Source: Pseudomonadota bacterium
Lineage (GTDB): Bacteria > Pseudomonadota > Gammaproteobacteria > Burkholderiales > Burkholderiaceae_B
NCBI GenBank assembly: GCA_023439305.1
Contig: JAEXOO010000015.1
Location: forward strand, 1 to 64,000
Length of the DNA stretch: 64,000 nucleotides
Reading direction: 5' to 3'
A program made the translations under genes and the position numbers. Shown in pieces: positions 25,657 to 34,319 of this stretch (the first letter of the stretch is position 1; each line of letters opens with the position of its first letter). The notes under the pieces were generated by a model. That model did no database searches. It was not told the DNA's origin and saw nothing but the letters and a program-made list of their open reading frames with translations.

Positions 25657-25685
25657 AAAAAAAACCCGCCATGAAACATGGCGGG
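25657..25685 (-). terminator. Terminator after pyrG
   Basis: CCCGCCATG, loop AAA, CATGGCGGG (25665-25685) with an A8 run at 25657-25664 that reads as T8 on the minus strand. Ends pyrG 23 bases after its stop. Confidence 0.92.
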
Positions 25686-25708
25686 CTTCTGTGCTGCTGG
25701 CCGGATGA

Positions 25709-27355
25709 TCAGGCCGATTTCTTCTGGCGCTCCAGGGCAGCCTTGATGTAGCTGCTGAACAGCGGATGGCCGTCACGGGGCGTGGAAGTGAACTCGGGGT
25801 GGAACTGCACGCCCATGAACCAGGGGTGATCCGGCAGCTCCATGATTTCCGGCAAATTTTCCGTTGGCGTACGAGCGCTGATAACCATGCCTTTTTCTTC
25901 CAGGCGCGGCACATACTGCGTGTTGACCTCGAAGCGGTGACGATGGCGTTCGTTGACGTCGGTGCCATAAATGGCGGCTGCACGGCTGCCAGGCTTGACC
26001 GGGCAGCGTTGCGCGCCCTTGCGCATGGTGCCGCCCAGGTCCGAAGCCCCGTCGCGACGCTCGACCTTGCCTTCGCGGTCTGCCCATTCGGTGATCAGAG
26101 CCACCACGGGATGCACGGCGGAAGGGTCGAATTCAGTGGAGTTCGCCCCCACCAGATTGCCCACGTTGCGGGCAAATTCAACCACGGCCAACTGCATGCC
26201 CAAGCAGATGCCCAGGAAAGGCACGCCGTTTTCACGGGCATACTGAATGGCGCGGATCTTGCCTTCGGTGCCGCGTTTGCCAAAGCCGCCGGGCACCAGA
26301 ATGGCATCCAGGCCCTTCAGGCAATCGGTGCCTTCGTTTTCGATGACCTCGGAATCCAGGTATTCGATATTGATGCGCGTGCGGGTGTGAATGCCGGCAT
26401 GCACCAGGGCTTCGCTGAGCGACTTGTAGGATTCGGTCAGGTCGACGTACTTGCCCACCATGCCGATGCGCACTTCGTGCTCGGGGTGTTCCAGCGCATC
26501 CACCAGGCGATCCCACATGGACAGATCGGCCGGCGGCGGCGACAGAGCCAGCGCGTCGCAGACCAGGCTGTCCAGACCTTGCTGGTGCAGCATGGCTGGA
26601 ATCTTATAGATGGAGTCGGCATCCCAGACCGAGATGACGGCGTCCATAGGTACGTTCGAGAACAAGGAAATCTTGGCGCGCTCGTCGTCGGGAATGACGC
26701 GGTCGGCGCGGCACAGCAAGGCATTGGGGTGAATGCCGATTTCACGCAGCTTTTGGACCGAATGCTGCGTAGGCTTGGTCTTGAGCTCGCCGGCGGAGGC
26801 AATGAAAGGCACCAGGGTCAGGTGCACGAAAGCGCAATTATTGCGGCCCATGCGCAGGCTCATCTGGCGGGCGGCTTCCAGGAACGGCAGCGACTCGATG
26901 TCGCCCACGGTACCGCCGATTTCCACGATGGCCACGTCGGCGGCGCCGTCATAGGCGGCCTTGGCGCCGCGCATGACGAAATCCTGGATTTCGTTGGTGA
27001 TGTGCGGGATGACCTGCACGGTCTTGCCCAGATAGTCGCCGCGGCGCTCTTTGCGCAGCACGGATTCGTAGATCTGGCCGGTCGTGAAGTTATTGACCTT
27101 GTGCATGCGGGCGGAGATGAACCGCTCGTAGTGGCCCAGGTCCAGGTCGGTTTCCGCGCCATCCTCGGTAACGAACACTTCACCATGCTGGAAAGGGCTC
27201 ATGGTGCCCGGATCCACGTTGATGTAGGGGTCGAGCTTGAGCATGGTCACGCGCAAGCCTCGGGACTCCAGAATGGCAGCCAGGGAAGCGGCGGCAATAC
27301 CTTTGCCCAGGGAGGACACGACGCCTCCCGTCACGAATACGTATTTGGTGGTCAT
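25709..27355 (-). CDS. pyrG: CTP synthase
   Basis: Makes CTP from UTP, ATP and glutamine. The 548-aa protein has the N-terminal synthetase with P-loop-like GGVVSSLGKGIAAASL (10-25) and the Mg/CTP segment DPYINVDPGTMSPFQHGEVFVTEDGAETDLDLGHYERF. The C-terminal glutamine amidotransferase has the nucleophile Cys in FLGICLGMQLAV and His/Glu in VQFHPEFTS. There is no clear Shine-Dalgarno; a leader hairpin stands immediately before the start. Confidence 0.98.
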   Translation of the reverse strand: MTTKYVFVTGGVVSSLGKGIAAASLAAILESRGLRVTMLKLDPYINVDPGTMSPFQHGEVFVTEDGAETDLDLGHYERFISARMHKVNNFTTGQIYESVLRKERRGDYLGKTVQVIPHITNEIQDFVMRGAKAAYDGAADVAIVEIGGTVGDIESLPFLEAARQMSLRMGRNNCAFVHLTLVPFIASAGELKTKPTQHSVQKLREIGIHPNALLCRADRVIPDDERAKISLFSNVPMDAVISVWDADSIYKIPAMLHQQGLDSLVCDALALSPPPADLSMWDRLVDALEHPEHEVRIGMVGKYVDLTESYKSLSEALVHAGIHTRTRINIEYLDSEVIENEGTDCLKGLDAILVPGGFGKRGTEGKIRAIQYARENGVPFLGICLGMQLAVVEFARNVGNLVGANSTEFDPSAVHPVVALITEWADREGKVERRDGASDLGGTMRKGAQRCPVKPGSRAAAIYGTDVNERHRHRFEVNTQYVPRLEEKGMVISARTPTENLPEIMELPDHPWFMGVQFHPEFTSTPRDGHPLFSSYIKAALERQKKSA

Positions 27356-27365
27356 TATAGAAACG

Positions 27366-27408
27366 CGCCTGAGGTCAAATCAGGCGATAGCGGGAAATTT
27401 GGATTATA
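27366..27408 (-). promoter_or_regulatory. pyrG promoter -10 and leader hairpin
   Basis: On the minus strand a perfect TATAAT (27403-27408) is followed by the hairpin CGCCTGA-N7-TCAGGCG (27366-27386), whose 3' arm ends 10 bases before the pyrG ATG. It could block or gate initiation on an mRNA without a normal ribosome site. No -35 is obvious. Confidence 0.55.
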
Positions 27409-27420
27409 ACGGCAAGCGCT

Positions 27421-27492
27421 CGAACGTGGGGCCTTGCCACATGCAGCAAGGCCCCTTCCCTTGCTGCCTTGACAGCACGGGAAGTCGCGTTC
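27421..27492. other. Structured intergenic element, three-way-junction-like
   Basis: Between pepP and pyrG: closing arms GAACG (27422-27426) with CGTTC (27488-27492), a hairpin GGGGCCTTGC/GCAAGGCCCC (27428-27437 with 27446-27455), and a second hairpin CTTCCC/GGGAAG enclosing GCTG/CAGC (27455-27484). Either strand could fold this way. I considered SRP RNA and rejected it. It may be the 3' end structure of the pepP mRNA or a small RNA. Confidence 0.5.
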
Positions 27493-29278
27493 AAATGGCC
27501 TGAGTCCTTTGTTCAAGCCAATCACGCGCCGCCCCTTGCACGCGGGGCAAGAGACGTTCACGCACCTGGGCATGATATTCGTTAAGCCACAGACGCTCGG
27601 CGTGGCTCAACAATGATGCATCAATACAACGTGTGTCGATGGGGCACAGCGTCAGGGTTTCAAAACGCAAAAACTGCCCGTATTCGGTATTCATGGCCGG
27701 GATCGCCGCCACCAGGTTCTCGATCCGTATTCCCCATTGGCCCGGGCGGTAAAGGCCCGGCTCGTTGGAGGTGATCATACCGGCCCGCATGGCGGAATGC
27801 GGACCGATGCGCCCCCGCCAGGAAATGGACTGCGGACCTTCGTGGACATTCATGAAATACCCGACGCCGTGCCCTGTGCCATGACCGAAGTCCAAGCCCT
27901 GCTCCCACAGCGGCTGGCGCGCCAGCACGTCGATCTGCTGTCCGGCGATGCCCTCTGGAAATACCAGCCGCGACAGCGAAATCATGCCCTTGAGCACCAG
28001 GGTGAAATCACGGATCTGCTGCGCGGATGCGGTTCCTACCGGCACCACGCGGGTGATGTCCGTGGTGCCGCCCAGGTACTGTCCGCCGGAATCGATCAGC
28101 AACAAGCCGTCGCCCTCGATGCGCGCATGAGACTGCTCGGTGGCATGATAGTGCGGCATGGCGCCATTGGCCTGATACGCGGCGATCGTGCCAAAGCTAG
28201 GGCTGACGAACTCGGCCTGCCGCGCCCGCGCAGCAGTGATCTGCGTGTCCACGTCCAGCTCCGTGACGCCTTCCTCTTGCGCCTCGAACCAGGCGAAGAA
28301 CTCGCACAGGGCGGCGCCATCTTTTTCCATGGCCTGGCGCACATGCTCCAGCTCGGCCTCGGTCTTGCAGGACTTGAAAAGCTGCGCCGGATTGATCTGC
28401 TCGACCAGCACCAGATGGGCGGCCTGCTGGGCCGCCCAGGCCGTGGTTCGCGCCGGGTCCACCAACAGCCCCAGGGAGGCCGGCAAAGCCTGCAAAAAGG
28501 CCGGCAACGAGGCGTAGTCCTGCGTCTCCACTCCTGCTTGCGCCAGGGACGAACGCAGCTGGGCCGACAACTTGCCGGCATCCAAGAACAAATGCGCTTG
28601 ATCCGGCCCTATCAGCAAATAAGACAAAAACACCGGGTTGTAGGATACATCCTCGCCCCGCAGATTCAGCGTCCAGGCGATGTCATCCAGCGCACTGAGC
28701 AGATGCCAGTGCGCCCCCTGCTCACGCATGGACTGGCGCGTGCGCTCCAGGTTTTCCTGGCGCGTGCGGCAGGCATGCGGCGGCAGATGCTCAAACACCT
28801 GGCCGCGCGGCGCGGCGGGACGGTCCGTCCAGACAGGGCCAAGCAGATCCGCGTTCAGCACCCATTCAAACCCGCGCTCCTGCGCGGCGTTCTGCCACCC
28901 CGCCAGCCCCTGCATGGAGACAGCCTGGCTGTCCAGCGCCACGCGCGACTGAGCCGGCAGATGCTCGGCCAACCAGGCGGCAGGCTCGAGAACGCCGGCA
29001 TCACCCGCACGCATCAAGGTAATGCCGCTGCCATCCAGTTCATGGGCCGCCTGCTCCCAGTAGCGGCTGTCCGTCCACAGACCGGCCCAGTCCTGCGTGA
29101 CGACCAGCAGGCCGGCCGAGCCCGTGAACCCGCTGAGCCATTCACGGCTTTGCCAGCGATCCGGCAGATACTCGGACAGGTGCGGGTCGGCGCTGGGCCA
29201 GATGCTGGCCTGCACGGACTGGAATGTCATTTGTTCGCGCAGCGCCTGCAGGCGCGCAGCGATAGGGGTATGGGCCAT
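27491..29278 (-). CDS. pepP: Aminopeptidase P family protein (M24B, Xaa-Pro aminopeptidase)
   Basis: Removes N-terminal residues before proline. The 595-aa length fits the large three-domain form of aminopeptidase P. Two creatinase-like N-terminal domains are followed by the pita-bread M24 domain with metal ligands Asp (LLIDSGGQY, GTTDITRV), His (GHGTGHGVG) and Glu (TSNEPG, IRIENL). The start at 29278 has GAGGAAG five bases ahead; the longer frame starting at 29323 lies in the scoB terminator region. The gene symbol is by family. Confidence 0.9.
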   Translation of the reverse strand: MAHTPIAARLQALREQMTFQSVQASIWPSADPHLSEYLPDRWQSREWLSGFTGSAGLLVVTQDWAGLWTDSRYWEQAAHELDGSGITLMRAGDAGVLEPAAWLAEHLPAQSRVALDSQAVSMQGLAGWQNAAQERGFEWVLNADLLGPVWTDRPAAPRGQVFEHLPPHACRTRQENLERTRQSMREQGAHWHLLSALDDIAWTLNLRGEDVSYNPVFLSYLLIGPDQAHLFLDAGKLSAQLRSSLAQAGVETQDYASLPAFLQALPASLGLLVDPARTTAWAAQQAAHLVLVEQINPAQLFKSCKTEAELEHVRQAMEKDGAALCEFFAWFEAQEEGVTELDVDTQITAARARQAEFVSPSFGTIAAYQANGAMPHYHATEQSHARIEGDGLLLIDSGGQYLGGTTDITRVVPVGTASAQQIRDFTLVLKGMISLSRLVFPEGIAGQQIDVLARQPLWEQGLDFGHGTGHGVGYFMNVHEGPQSISWRGRIGPHSAMRAGMITSNEPGLYRPGQWGIRIENLVAAIPAMNTEYGQFLRFETLTLCPIDTRCIDASLLSHAERLWLNEYHAQVRERLLPRVQGAARDWLEQRTQAI

Positions 29279-29324
29279 GCCGACTTCCTCTGTAAACATC
29301 ACACATGCACTACTGAAGACCAAT

Positions 29325-29354
29325 AAAAAAGCTTCGGCCGGAGCCGAAGCTTTT
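29325..29354 (-). terminator. Terminator after scoAB
   Basis: AAGCTTCGGC (29329-29338), loop CGGA, GCCGAAGCTT (29343-29352), with A6 at 29325-29330 reading as T6 on the minus strand. Ends the scoA-scoB operon. Confidence 0.9.
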
Positions 29355-29376
29355 GAGCATCGTCAGGCAATGGCGT

Positions 29377-30030
29377 TCAGACGACCGCGCTGACGTCCAG
29401 CTTCACGCCCGTCTTGGCCTGGATTTCCTCGACACTGACTTCAGGTGCCAACTCCAGCAACTTTAAACCATTTTCCGTGACTTCGATCACGCCCAGATCG
29501 GTGATGATCAGATCGACCACGCCCACTCCGGTGAGGGGCAAGGTGCACTCCGGCAGGATCTTGAGGTCTTCGGTGCCGTCCTTCTTGCGGGCCACATGCT
29601 CCATCAGGACCACCACATGCTCCACGCCCGCCACCAAATCCATGGCGCCACCCATGCCTTTGATCATTTTGCCGGGAATCATCCAGTTGGCCAGATCGCC
29701 CTTTTCGGACACCTGCATGGCGCCCAGGATGGCAATATTGATCTTGCCCCCGCGTATCATGCCAAAGGAATCGGCCGACGAGAAAATCGACGAACCCGGC
29801 AAGGTGGTGATGGTCTGCTTGCCGGCATTGATCAGATCCGGATCGATCTGGTCTTCCGTCGGGAAAGGACCGATGCCCAACAGGCCGTTTTCGGATTGCA
29901 GCCAGACCTCGATGCCCTCGGGCACGTGATTGGCCACCAGCGTGGGCAGGCCTATGCCCAGGTTGACGTAAAAGCCGTCCTGCAGCTCGCGCGCGGCGCG
30001 CGCCGCCATTTCATCTCTGTTCCAAGCCAT
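29377..30030 (-). CDS. scoB: 3-oxoacid CoA-transferase subunit B
   Basis: The catalytic subunit of succinyl-CoA:3-ketoacid CoA-transferase (ketone-body/acetoacetate use). The 217-aa protein has the CoA-transferase active site SENG with Glu47 (EVWLQSENGLLGIG), which forms the enzyme-CoA thioester. NLGIGLPTLVANHVP and GGAMDLVAGV are family motifs. It follows scoA after 17 bases. Related PcaJ/CatJ (3-oxoadipate) transferases are close; no protocatechuate genes are nearby, which favours a Sco role. Confidence 0.93.
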   Translation of the reverse strand: MAWNRDEMAARAARELQDGFYVNLGIGLPTLVANHVPEGIEVWLQSENGLLGIGPFPTEDQIDPDLINAGKQTITTLPGSSIFSSADSFGMIRGGKINIAILGAMQVSEKGDLANWMIPGKMIKGMGGAMDLVAGVEHVVVLMEHVARKKDGTEDLKILPECTLPLTGVGVVDLIITDLGVIEVTENGLKLLELAPEVSVEEIQAKTGVKLDVSAVV

Positions 30031-30047
30031 GTCTTTTGCCTCGCTAA

Positions 30048-30746
30048 TCAGGAAGGACGAACGGTGCGCTGTTCAATGCGCTTCTCGGGATTGGCATTGA
30101 GCACGATGCGGTGCACATAAATGCCAGGCAAATGGATCTGGTCCGGGTCCAGTTCGCCGGTCTCGACGATCTGCTCGACCTCCACGATGGTGATCTTGCC
30201 CGCCATGGCCGCGTTCGGATTGAAGTTACGAGCCGTTTTGCGAAACACCAGATTGCCGCTGCGGTCGGCGATATGCGCCTTGACCAGCGCCACGTCCGGC
30301 ACCAGGGCGCGCTCCATGACGTACTGTTTGCCGTCGAACTCGCGCACTTCCTTGCCGTCGGCCACGATGGTGCCTACGCCGGTTGCGGTAAAAAAAGCCG
30401 GAATGCCTGCGCCGCCGGCGCGCAGCTTTTCAGCCAGCGTGCCCTGAGGCGTGAACTCCAGCTCCAGCTCGCCGGCCAGGTACTGGCGCTCGAACTCTTT
30501 GTTTTCACCGACATAGGAGGAGATCATCTTTCGCACTTGGCGAGTCTCCAGGAGCTGGCCCAGGCCGAAACCGTCCACGCCCGCATTGTTACTGACGCAG
30601 GTCAGGTTCTTCACTGCGCTTTCCCTGAGAGCGGTGATCAACATCTCGGGGATTCCGCACAGGCCGAATCCGCCGACTGCAATCATCTGCCCATCGGCGA
30701 CGACTCCCTGCAACGCCTCTTGGGCGCTTGGATAGACCTTGTTCAA
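30048..30746 (-). CDS. scoA: 3-oxoacid CoA-transferase subunit A
   Basis: Partner of ScoB. The 232-aa protein starts at a TTG (30746) reading M-NKVYPSAQEAL, seven bases after GGAG; a longer frame from 30791 adds 15 residues not expected in the family. Motifs: MIAVGGFGLCGIPE (CoA-binding), SNNAGVDGFGLGQLL and GGAGIPAFFTATGVGT. Upstream gene of the two-gene operon. Confidence 0.92.
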   Translation of the reverse strand: MNKVYPSAQEALQGVVADGQMIAVGGFGLCGIPEMLITALRESAVKNLTCVSNNAGVDGFGLGQLLETRQVRKMISSYVGENKEFERQYLAGELELEFTPQGTLAEKLRAGGAGIPAFFTATGVGTIVADGKEVREFDGKQYVMERALVPDVALVKAHIADRSGNLVFRKTARNFNPNAAMAGKITIVEVEQIVETGELDPDQIHLPGIYVHRIVLNANPEKRIEQRTVRPS

Positions 30747-30883
30747 TTCAACTCTCCAATGACTCAAAAAGTATCCTGCACAGCAACGCAATCCCTAGAA
30801 TAATGCAAACATGTCCTGGAACATACCATCCGGCCTTTTACGACTTGATGAATGTCAGGGTTTACGTTTAGGGAAAGCAGAAA

Positions 30884-31306
30884 TCAAGCACCGAAGACCT
30901 GCCGGATGCGAGGAATTTCCTCTTCGCTCCACGGCTGCGAACGCCCTTCCGGACTGATGGACACCAGCACATTGCGGCCGCGCGCATAGACGATGTCAGG
31001 CTGGCCCGCATCGCGCACACTGACCTCGACCTCAATGCTGCTGCGTCCCATGCGCACCAGCTGATGCACGATGCGCACGGTGGCCGGATACAGCACCGGC
31101 CGCACGAAATCCAAGCTGGCATGCGCCAGCACACCCGTACGGGGGGACGGCGGCAACAGGTCCAGTTGAAGCATCAACTGCACCCGCGCTTCCTCGATAT
31201 AGCGAAAATACACGGTGTTGTTGACGTGGTTCATGGCGTCCAGGTCTCCCCAGCGCACGGGAATATCAAATACAGCGCCCGTGCCCGAGGCGGTGGCTTG
31301 CGACAT
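30884..31306 (-). CDS. Hotdog-fold acyl-CoA thioesterase (YbgC/4HBT family)
   Basis: A 140-aa single hotdog domain. IPVRWGDLDAMNHVNNTVYFRYIEEARV carries the conserved WGD-D-x-NHVNN-Y signature with the catalytic Asp (about 22), typical of YbgC and 4-hydroxybenzoyl-CoA thioesterases. The substrate is unknown. AAGGAGA lies nine bases ahead of the ATG. Single gene, divergent from the ETF-QO gene. Confidence 0.88.
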   Translation of the reverse strand: MSQATASGTGAVFDIPVRWGDLDAMNHVNNTVYFRYIEEARVQLMLQLDLLPPSPRTGVLAHASLDFVRPVLYPATVRIVHQLVRMGRSSIEVEVSVRDAGQPDIVYARGRNVLVSISPEGRSQPWSEEEIPRIRQVFGA

Positions 31307-31487
31307 CTCTTGTTCTCCTTGATCTTTGGGCGCGCCCGATAATGACAGAATCGGCGACCCGAACCGGGAAGTCTAAACTCAAAACAAGGCTGGCAGACTG
31401 CAATACAATCGACCGTACGCACTGTGCACGAGTTTCACCGCCGAACAAGCAAAAACAGAACGGTTACCCTACAGGAGAGCGACAGCA

Positions 31488-33134
31488 ATGTCAGAACGCG
31501 AATCGATGGAATACGACGTAGTGATCGTGGGCGCCGGTCCGGCAGGACTGGCCACGGCCATCCGCCTGAAGCAACTGGCCCAGCAGAAAGAACAGGAGCT
31601 CAGCGTCTGTGTCCTCGAAAAAGGCGCCGAGCTCGGCGCCCACATTCTGTCGGGCGCCGTCATGGACACGCATGCCCTGGACGAGCTGATACCCGACTGG
31701 AAAGACAAAGGCGCGCCCATCACCGTCTCCGTCACCGAAGACAAATTCCTGTTCCTGACCGAAAAAAGCGCTCGCTCGACGCCGGAATGGCTGTTGCCCG
31801 ACTGCTTCAAGAACCACGGCAACTACATTGTGCGCCTGGGCAATGTGGTGCAATGGCTGGGCGCACAGGCCGAAGAACTGGGCGTGGATATTTTCCCCGG
31901 CTTCGCCGCCGCCCATGTGCTCTACAACGAAGCCGGCGCCGTACGCGGCGTGCTTACCGGCGACATGGGCGTGGCGCGCGACGGCACGCACACAGCCCAC
32001 TATCAGCCCGGCATGGAGCTGCTGGCGCGCTATACGGTGTTCGCAGAGGGCTCGCGCGGGCACCTGGGACGCCAACTGATCGAACGCTACAAGCTGGACG
32101 AAGGCCGCAATGCGCAAAGCTACGGCATCGGCATCAAGGAACTGTGGGAGGTCGATCCCTCCCAGGCCCGCCCGGGCCTGGTCATGCACACGGCCGGCTG
32201 GCCGCTGGACTCCGATACCTACGGCGGCTCTTTCCTGTATCACCTGGACGACAATCTGGTCATGGTGGGCATGGTCGTAGGCCTGGATTATGCCAATCCG
32301 TGGCTGTCGCCCTTCGAAGAGTTCCAGCGCTACAAGACCCACCCCGCCATCCGCCCCACCTTCGAAGGCGGCAAGCGCATTGCCTACGGCGCCCGCTCGC
32401 TGACCGCCGGCGGCCTGCTGGCCTTGCCCAAGCTCAGCTTTCCCGGCGGCGTCATGGTAGGCTGCGAAGCGGGCTTTCTGAATGCCTCGCGCATCAAGGG
32501 CAGCCATGCAGCCATCAAATCCGGCGCCCTGGCCGCCGAAGCGGCCTTCGACGCCTTGCAGGCCGGTCGCCAGCATGACGAGCTGACGCAGTACACCCAG
32601 CAATTCGAGCAGTCCTGGCTGCACGACGAATTGAACAAGGCGCGCAACTTCAAGCAATGGTTCAAGAAAGGCCGCTCCATCGCCTCGGTCATGACCTTTG
32701 TGGAGCAGGGACTGCTCAAGGGCAAGATGCCCTGGACACTGCGCAACAACAAACCCGATCACGCCTGTCTGCAGCCGGCGGCCGAATGCGCCCGCATCGA
32801 CTATCCCAAGCCCGACGGCAAGATCACCTTCGATCGCCTGAGCTCGGTCTTCATTTCCAACACCAACCATGAAGAAGACGAGCCGGTCCACCTGACACTG
32901 AAAGACCCTAACGTACCTGTCGCCATCAATCTGGCGCGCTACGGCGGCCCGGAAGCCCGCTTCTGTCCGGCCGGGGTCTACGAATTCGTCAAGACCGAGA
33001 CCGGCGACGACAGGCTGCAGATCAACGCGCAGAACTGTGTCCACTGCAAGACGTGCGATATCAAGGATCCTACCCAGAACATTGTCTGGGTTACGCCGCA
33101 AGGGGGCGAGGGCCCGGTCTACAACGGCATGTAA
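31488..33134 (+). CDS. etfD: Electron-transfer flavoprotein-ubiquinone oxidoreductase
   Basis: Membrane-associated dehydrogenase that passes electrons from ETF (fatty and amino acid oxidation) to ubiquinone. The 548-aa protein has the FAD motif VIVGAGPAGLA (about 11-21) and the family segment GGSFLYHLDDNLVMVGMVVGLDYANPW. A C-terminal 4Fe-4S domain has Cys residues in ARFCPAGVYEF and NCVHCKTCDIKDP. The start at 31488 is preceded by AGGAGAG. etfAB is not adjacent. The plus-strand gene stands alone. Confidence 0.95.
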   Translation: MSERESMEYDVVIVGAGPAGLATAIRLKQLAQQKEQELSVCVLEKGAELGAHILSGAVMDTHALDELIPDWKDKGAPITVSVTEDKFLFLTEKSARSTPEWLLPDCFKNHGNYIVRLGNVVQWLGAQAEELGVDIFPGFAAAHVLYNEAGAVRGVLTGDMGVARDGTHTAHYQPGMELLARYTVFAEGSRGHLGRQLIERYKLDEGRNAQSYGIGIKELWEVDPSQARPGLVMHTAGWPLDSDTYGGSFLYHLDDNLVMVGMVVGLDYANPWLSPFEEFQRYKTHPAIRPTFEGGKRIAYGARSLTAGGLLALPKLSFPGGVMVGCEAGFLNASRIKGSHAAIKSGALAAEAAFDALQAGRQHDELTQYTQQFEQSWLHDELNKARNFKQWFKKGRSIASVMTFVEQGLLKGKMPWTLRNNKPDHACLQPAAECARIDYPKPDGKITFDRLSSVFISNTNHEEDEPVHLTLKDPNVPVAINLARYGGPEARFCPAGVYEFVKTETGDDRLQINAQNCVHCKTCDIKDPTQNIVWVTPQGGEGPVYNGM

Positions 33135-33184
33135 GCCTAGCGCGCCGGCCGGCCTGTCTCGGGCCGGCGCCTTTTACGTTCAGT

Positions 33185-34066
33185 TCAGGCTCGTCGCCCG
33201 GGCCAGTTCACAATCAGCAGCCCCAGCAGAATCAGCGCCGTACCGGCCAGCTCGAGCCGGGTCGGCAATTCATCAAGCATCAGCCAGGCCAGCAATACCG
33301 TCAGGGCGGGCACGCCCAGGCTGGACATTCCGGCCATGGCCGCACTGACGCGGTTGATGACAGCCATCCACAGCAGCCAGCCCACCCCGGTCGCAATAAT
33401 GCCCAGGAACAGCACACCCGCCACCATGGGCCATTCCATGGAAGGCTCACGCTGCGGAATCAACCAGGCCAGCGGGGCCACGATCACCATCCCCAGAAAA
33501 CACTGCCATACCGTGGCATTAAGCAGCTCGACGCGGTGACGCTGAAACAGCATCTTGGACAACACGGCCCCCAACCCCCAACTGACACCGCTGAGCACGG
33601 CCAGGCTCGCCCCCAGCACGCCGCCCATGCCTTGCCAGGGTGCGATGATGAGCAGCAAGCCGCTCAATGCGGCCGTCATGCCCAGCACATGGCGAGGTTG
33701 GGGACGCTCGCCCAGCAACGGCCAGGAAAACACCACGATCCAGAATGGCATGGTATAGGCCAAAGCGACCATTTTGCCCGCCCCGCCCGCCTGCAGGGAA
33801 AACTGGCTGAGCAGTTGAAAACCCACTGTCTGAAACACCGCCACGCCCAGGCTCAACTTCCAGGGAGTTGCGTGCAAGTGCAGACCTTTCAGGCGCATGA
33901 ATCCCCACAGAAACAAAAAGGCCAGGGCATAGCGCACTGCAATCAAATCCACCGGCCCAATGTGCACGGTCATGGCCTTCATGACCACCCAGCTCATGCC
34001 CCAGGCCAATACCACCAAGCCCATCAGGACCAATGCGCCCCTGTCCTGCGTCTGCACCTTGGCCAA
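33185..34066 (-). CDS. EamA/DMT superfamily transporter
   Basis: A 293-aa, ten-helix drug/metabolite transporter made of two EamA repeats: first LVLMGLVVLAWGMSWVVMKAM, second from about residue 150 (GVLGASLAVLSGVSWGLGAVLSK). Substrate unknown; members export amino acids and metabolites. Start: TTG at 34066 with AAAGGGG seven bases ahead. Its promoter carries a GntR-type palindrome (34085-34096), so expression is probably repressed until an inducer is present. Confidence 0.85.
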   Translation of the reverse strand: MAKVQTQDRGALVLMGLVVLAWGMSWVVMKAMTVHIGPVDLIAVRYALAFLFLWGFMRLKGLHLHATPWKLSLGVAVFQTVGFQLLSQFSLQAGGAGKMVALAYTMPFWIVVFSWPLLGERPQPRHVLGMTAALSGLLLIIAPWQGMGGVLGASLAVLSGVSWGLGAVLSKMLFQRHRVELLNATVWQCFLGMVIVAPLAWLIPQREPSMEWPMVAGVLFLGIIATGVGWLLWMAVINRVSAAMAGMSSLGVPALTVLLAWLMLDELPTRLELAGTALILLGLLIVNWPGRRA

Positions 34067-34079
34067 GCTTATTCCCCTT

Positions 34080-34108
34080 TTTATAGCGTATACGCTTTAT
34101 TGAATCAG
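34080..34108 (-). promoter_or_regulatory. EamA-gene promoter with GCGTATACGC operator
   Basis: Minus strand: CTGATT (34103-34108), 17-base spacer, TATAAA (34080-34085). The perfect 12-bp palindrome AGCGTATACGCT (34085-34096) fills the spacer next to the -10. The GTATAC core resembles operators of the FadR/VanR branch of GntR regulators. No such regulator is encoded next to it. Confidence 0.6.
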
Positions 34109-34244
34109 ACTCTATGCTACGCCAAAGCACCTGGCAAGGAAATGACGCAGATCTGATGCGCCTTATTTCGACTTTGCTCCACTGTGCACGGTGCCTGCGG
34201 AGTTTAGGCGATCAGCCACACCGTACGGACAATCGAAAAGGGAT

Positions 34245-34278
34245 AAAAAAACCCTGGTTCGCAAAAAAGGAACCAGGG
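34245..34278 (-). terminator. Terminator after acs
   Basis: CCCTGGTTC (34252-34260), loop of nine, GAACCAGGG (34270-34278), with an A-run at 34245-34251 that reads as T on the minus strand. Confidence 0.9.
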
Positions 34279-34319
34279 CAAAACAGGAACTACCAAAAAG
34301 AGCGAAAGAAAATAAAGCG

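Noticed and set aside
25487..25672. A 61-codon frame between pyrG and kdsA
   Set aside because: It begins next to the pyrG terminator T-run and overlaps the kdsA start; no recognisable features.
27421..27492. 4.5S/SRP RNA gene
   Set aside because: The conserved SRP tip (GGAAG-AGCAG type loops) is missing and the fold has three stems rather than one.
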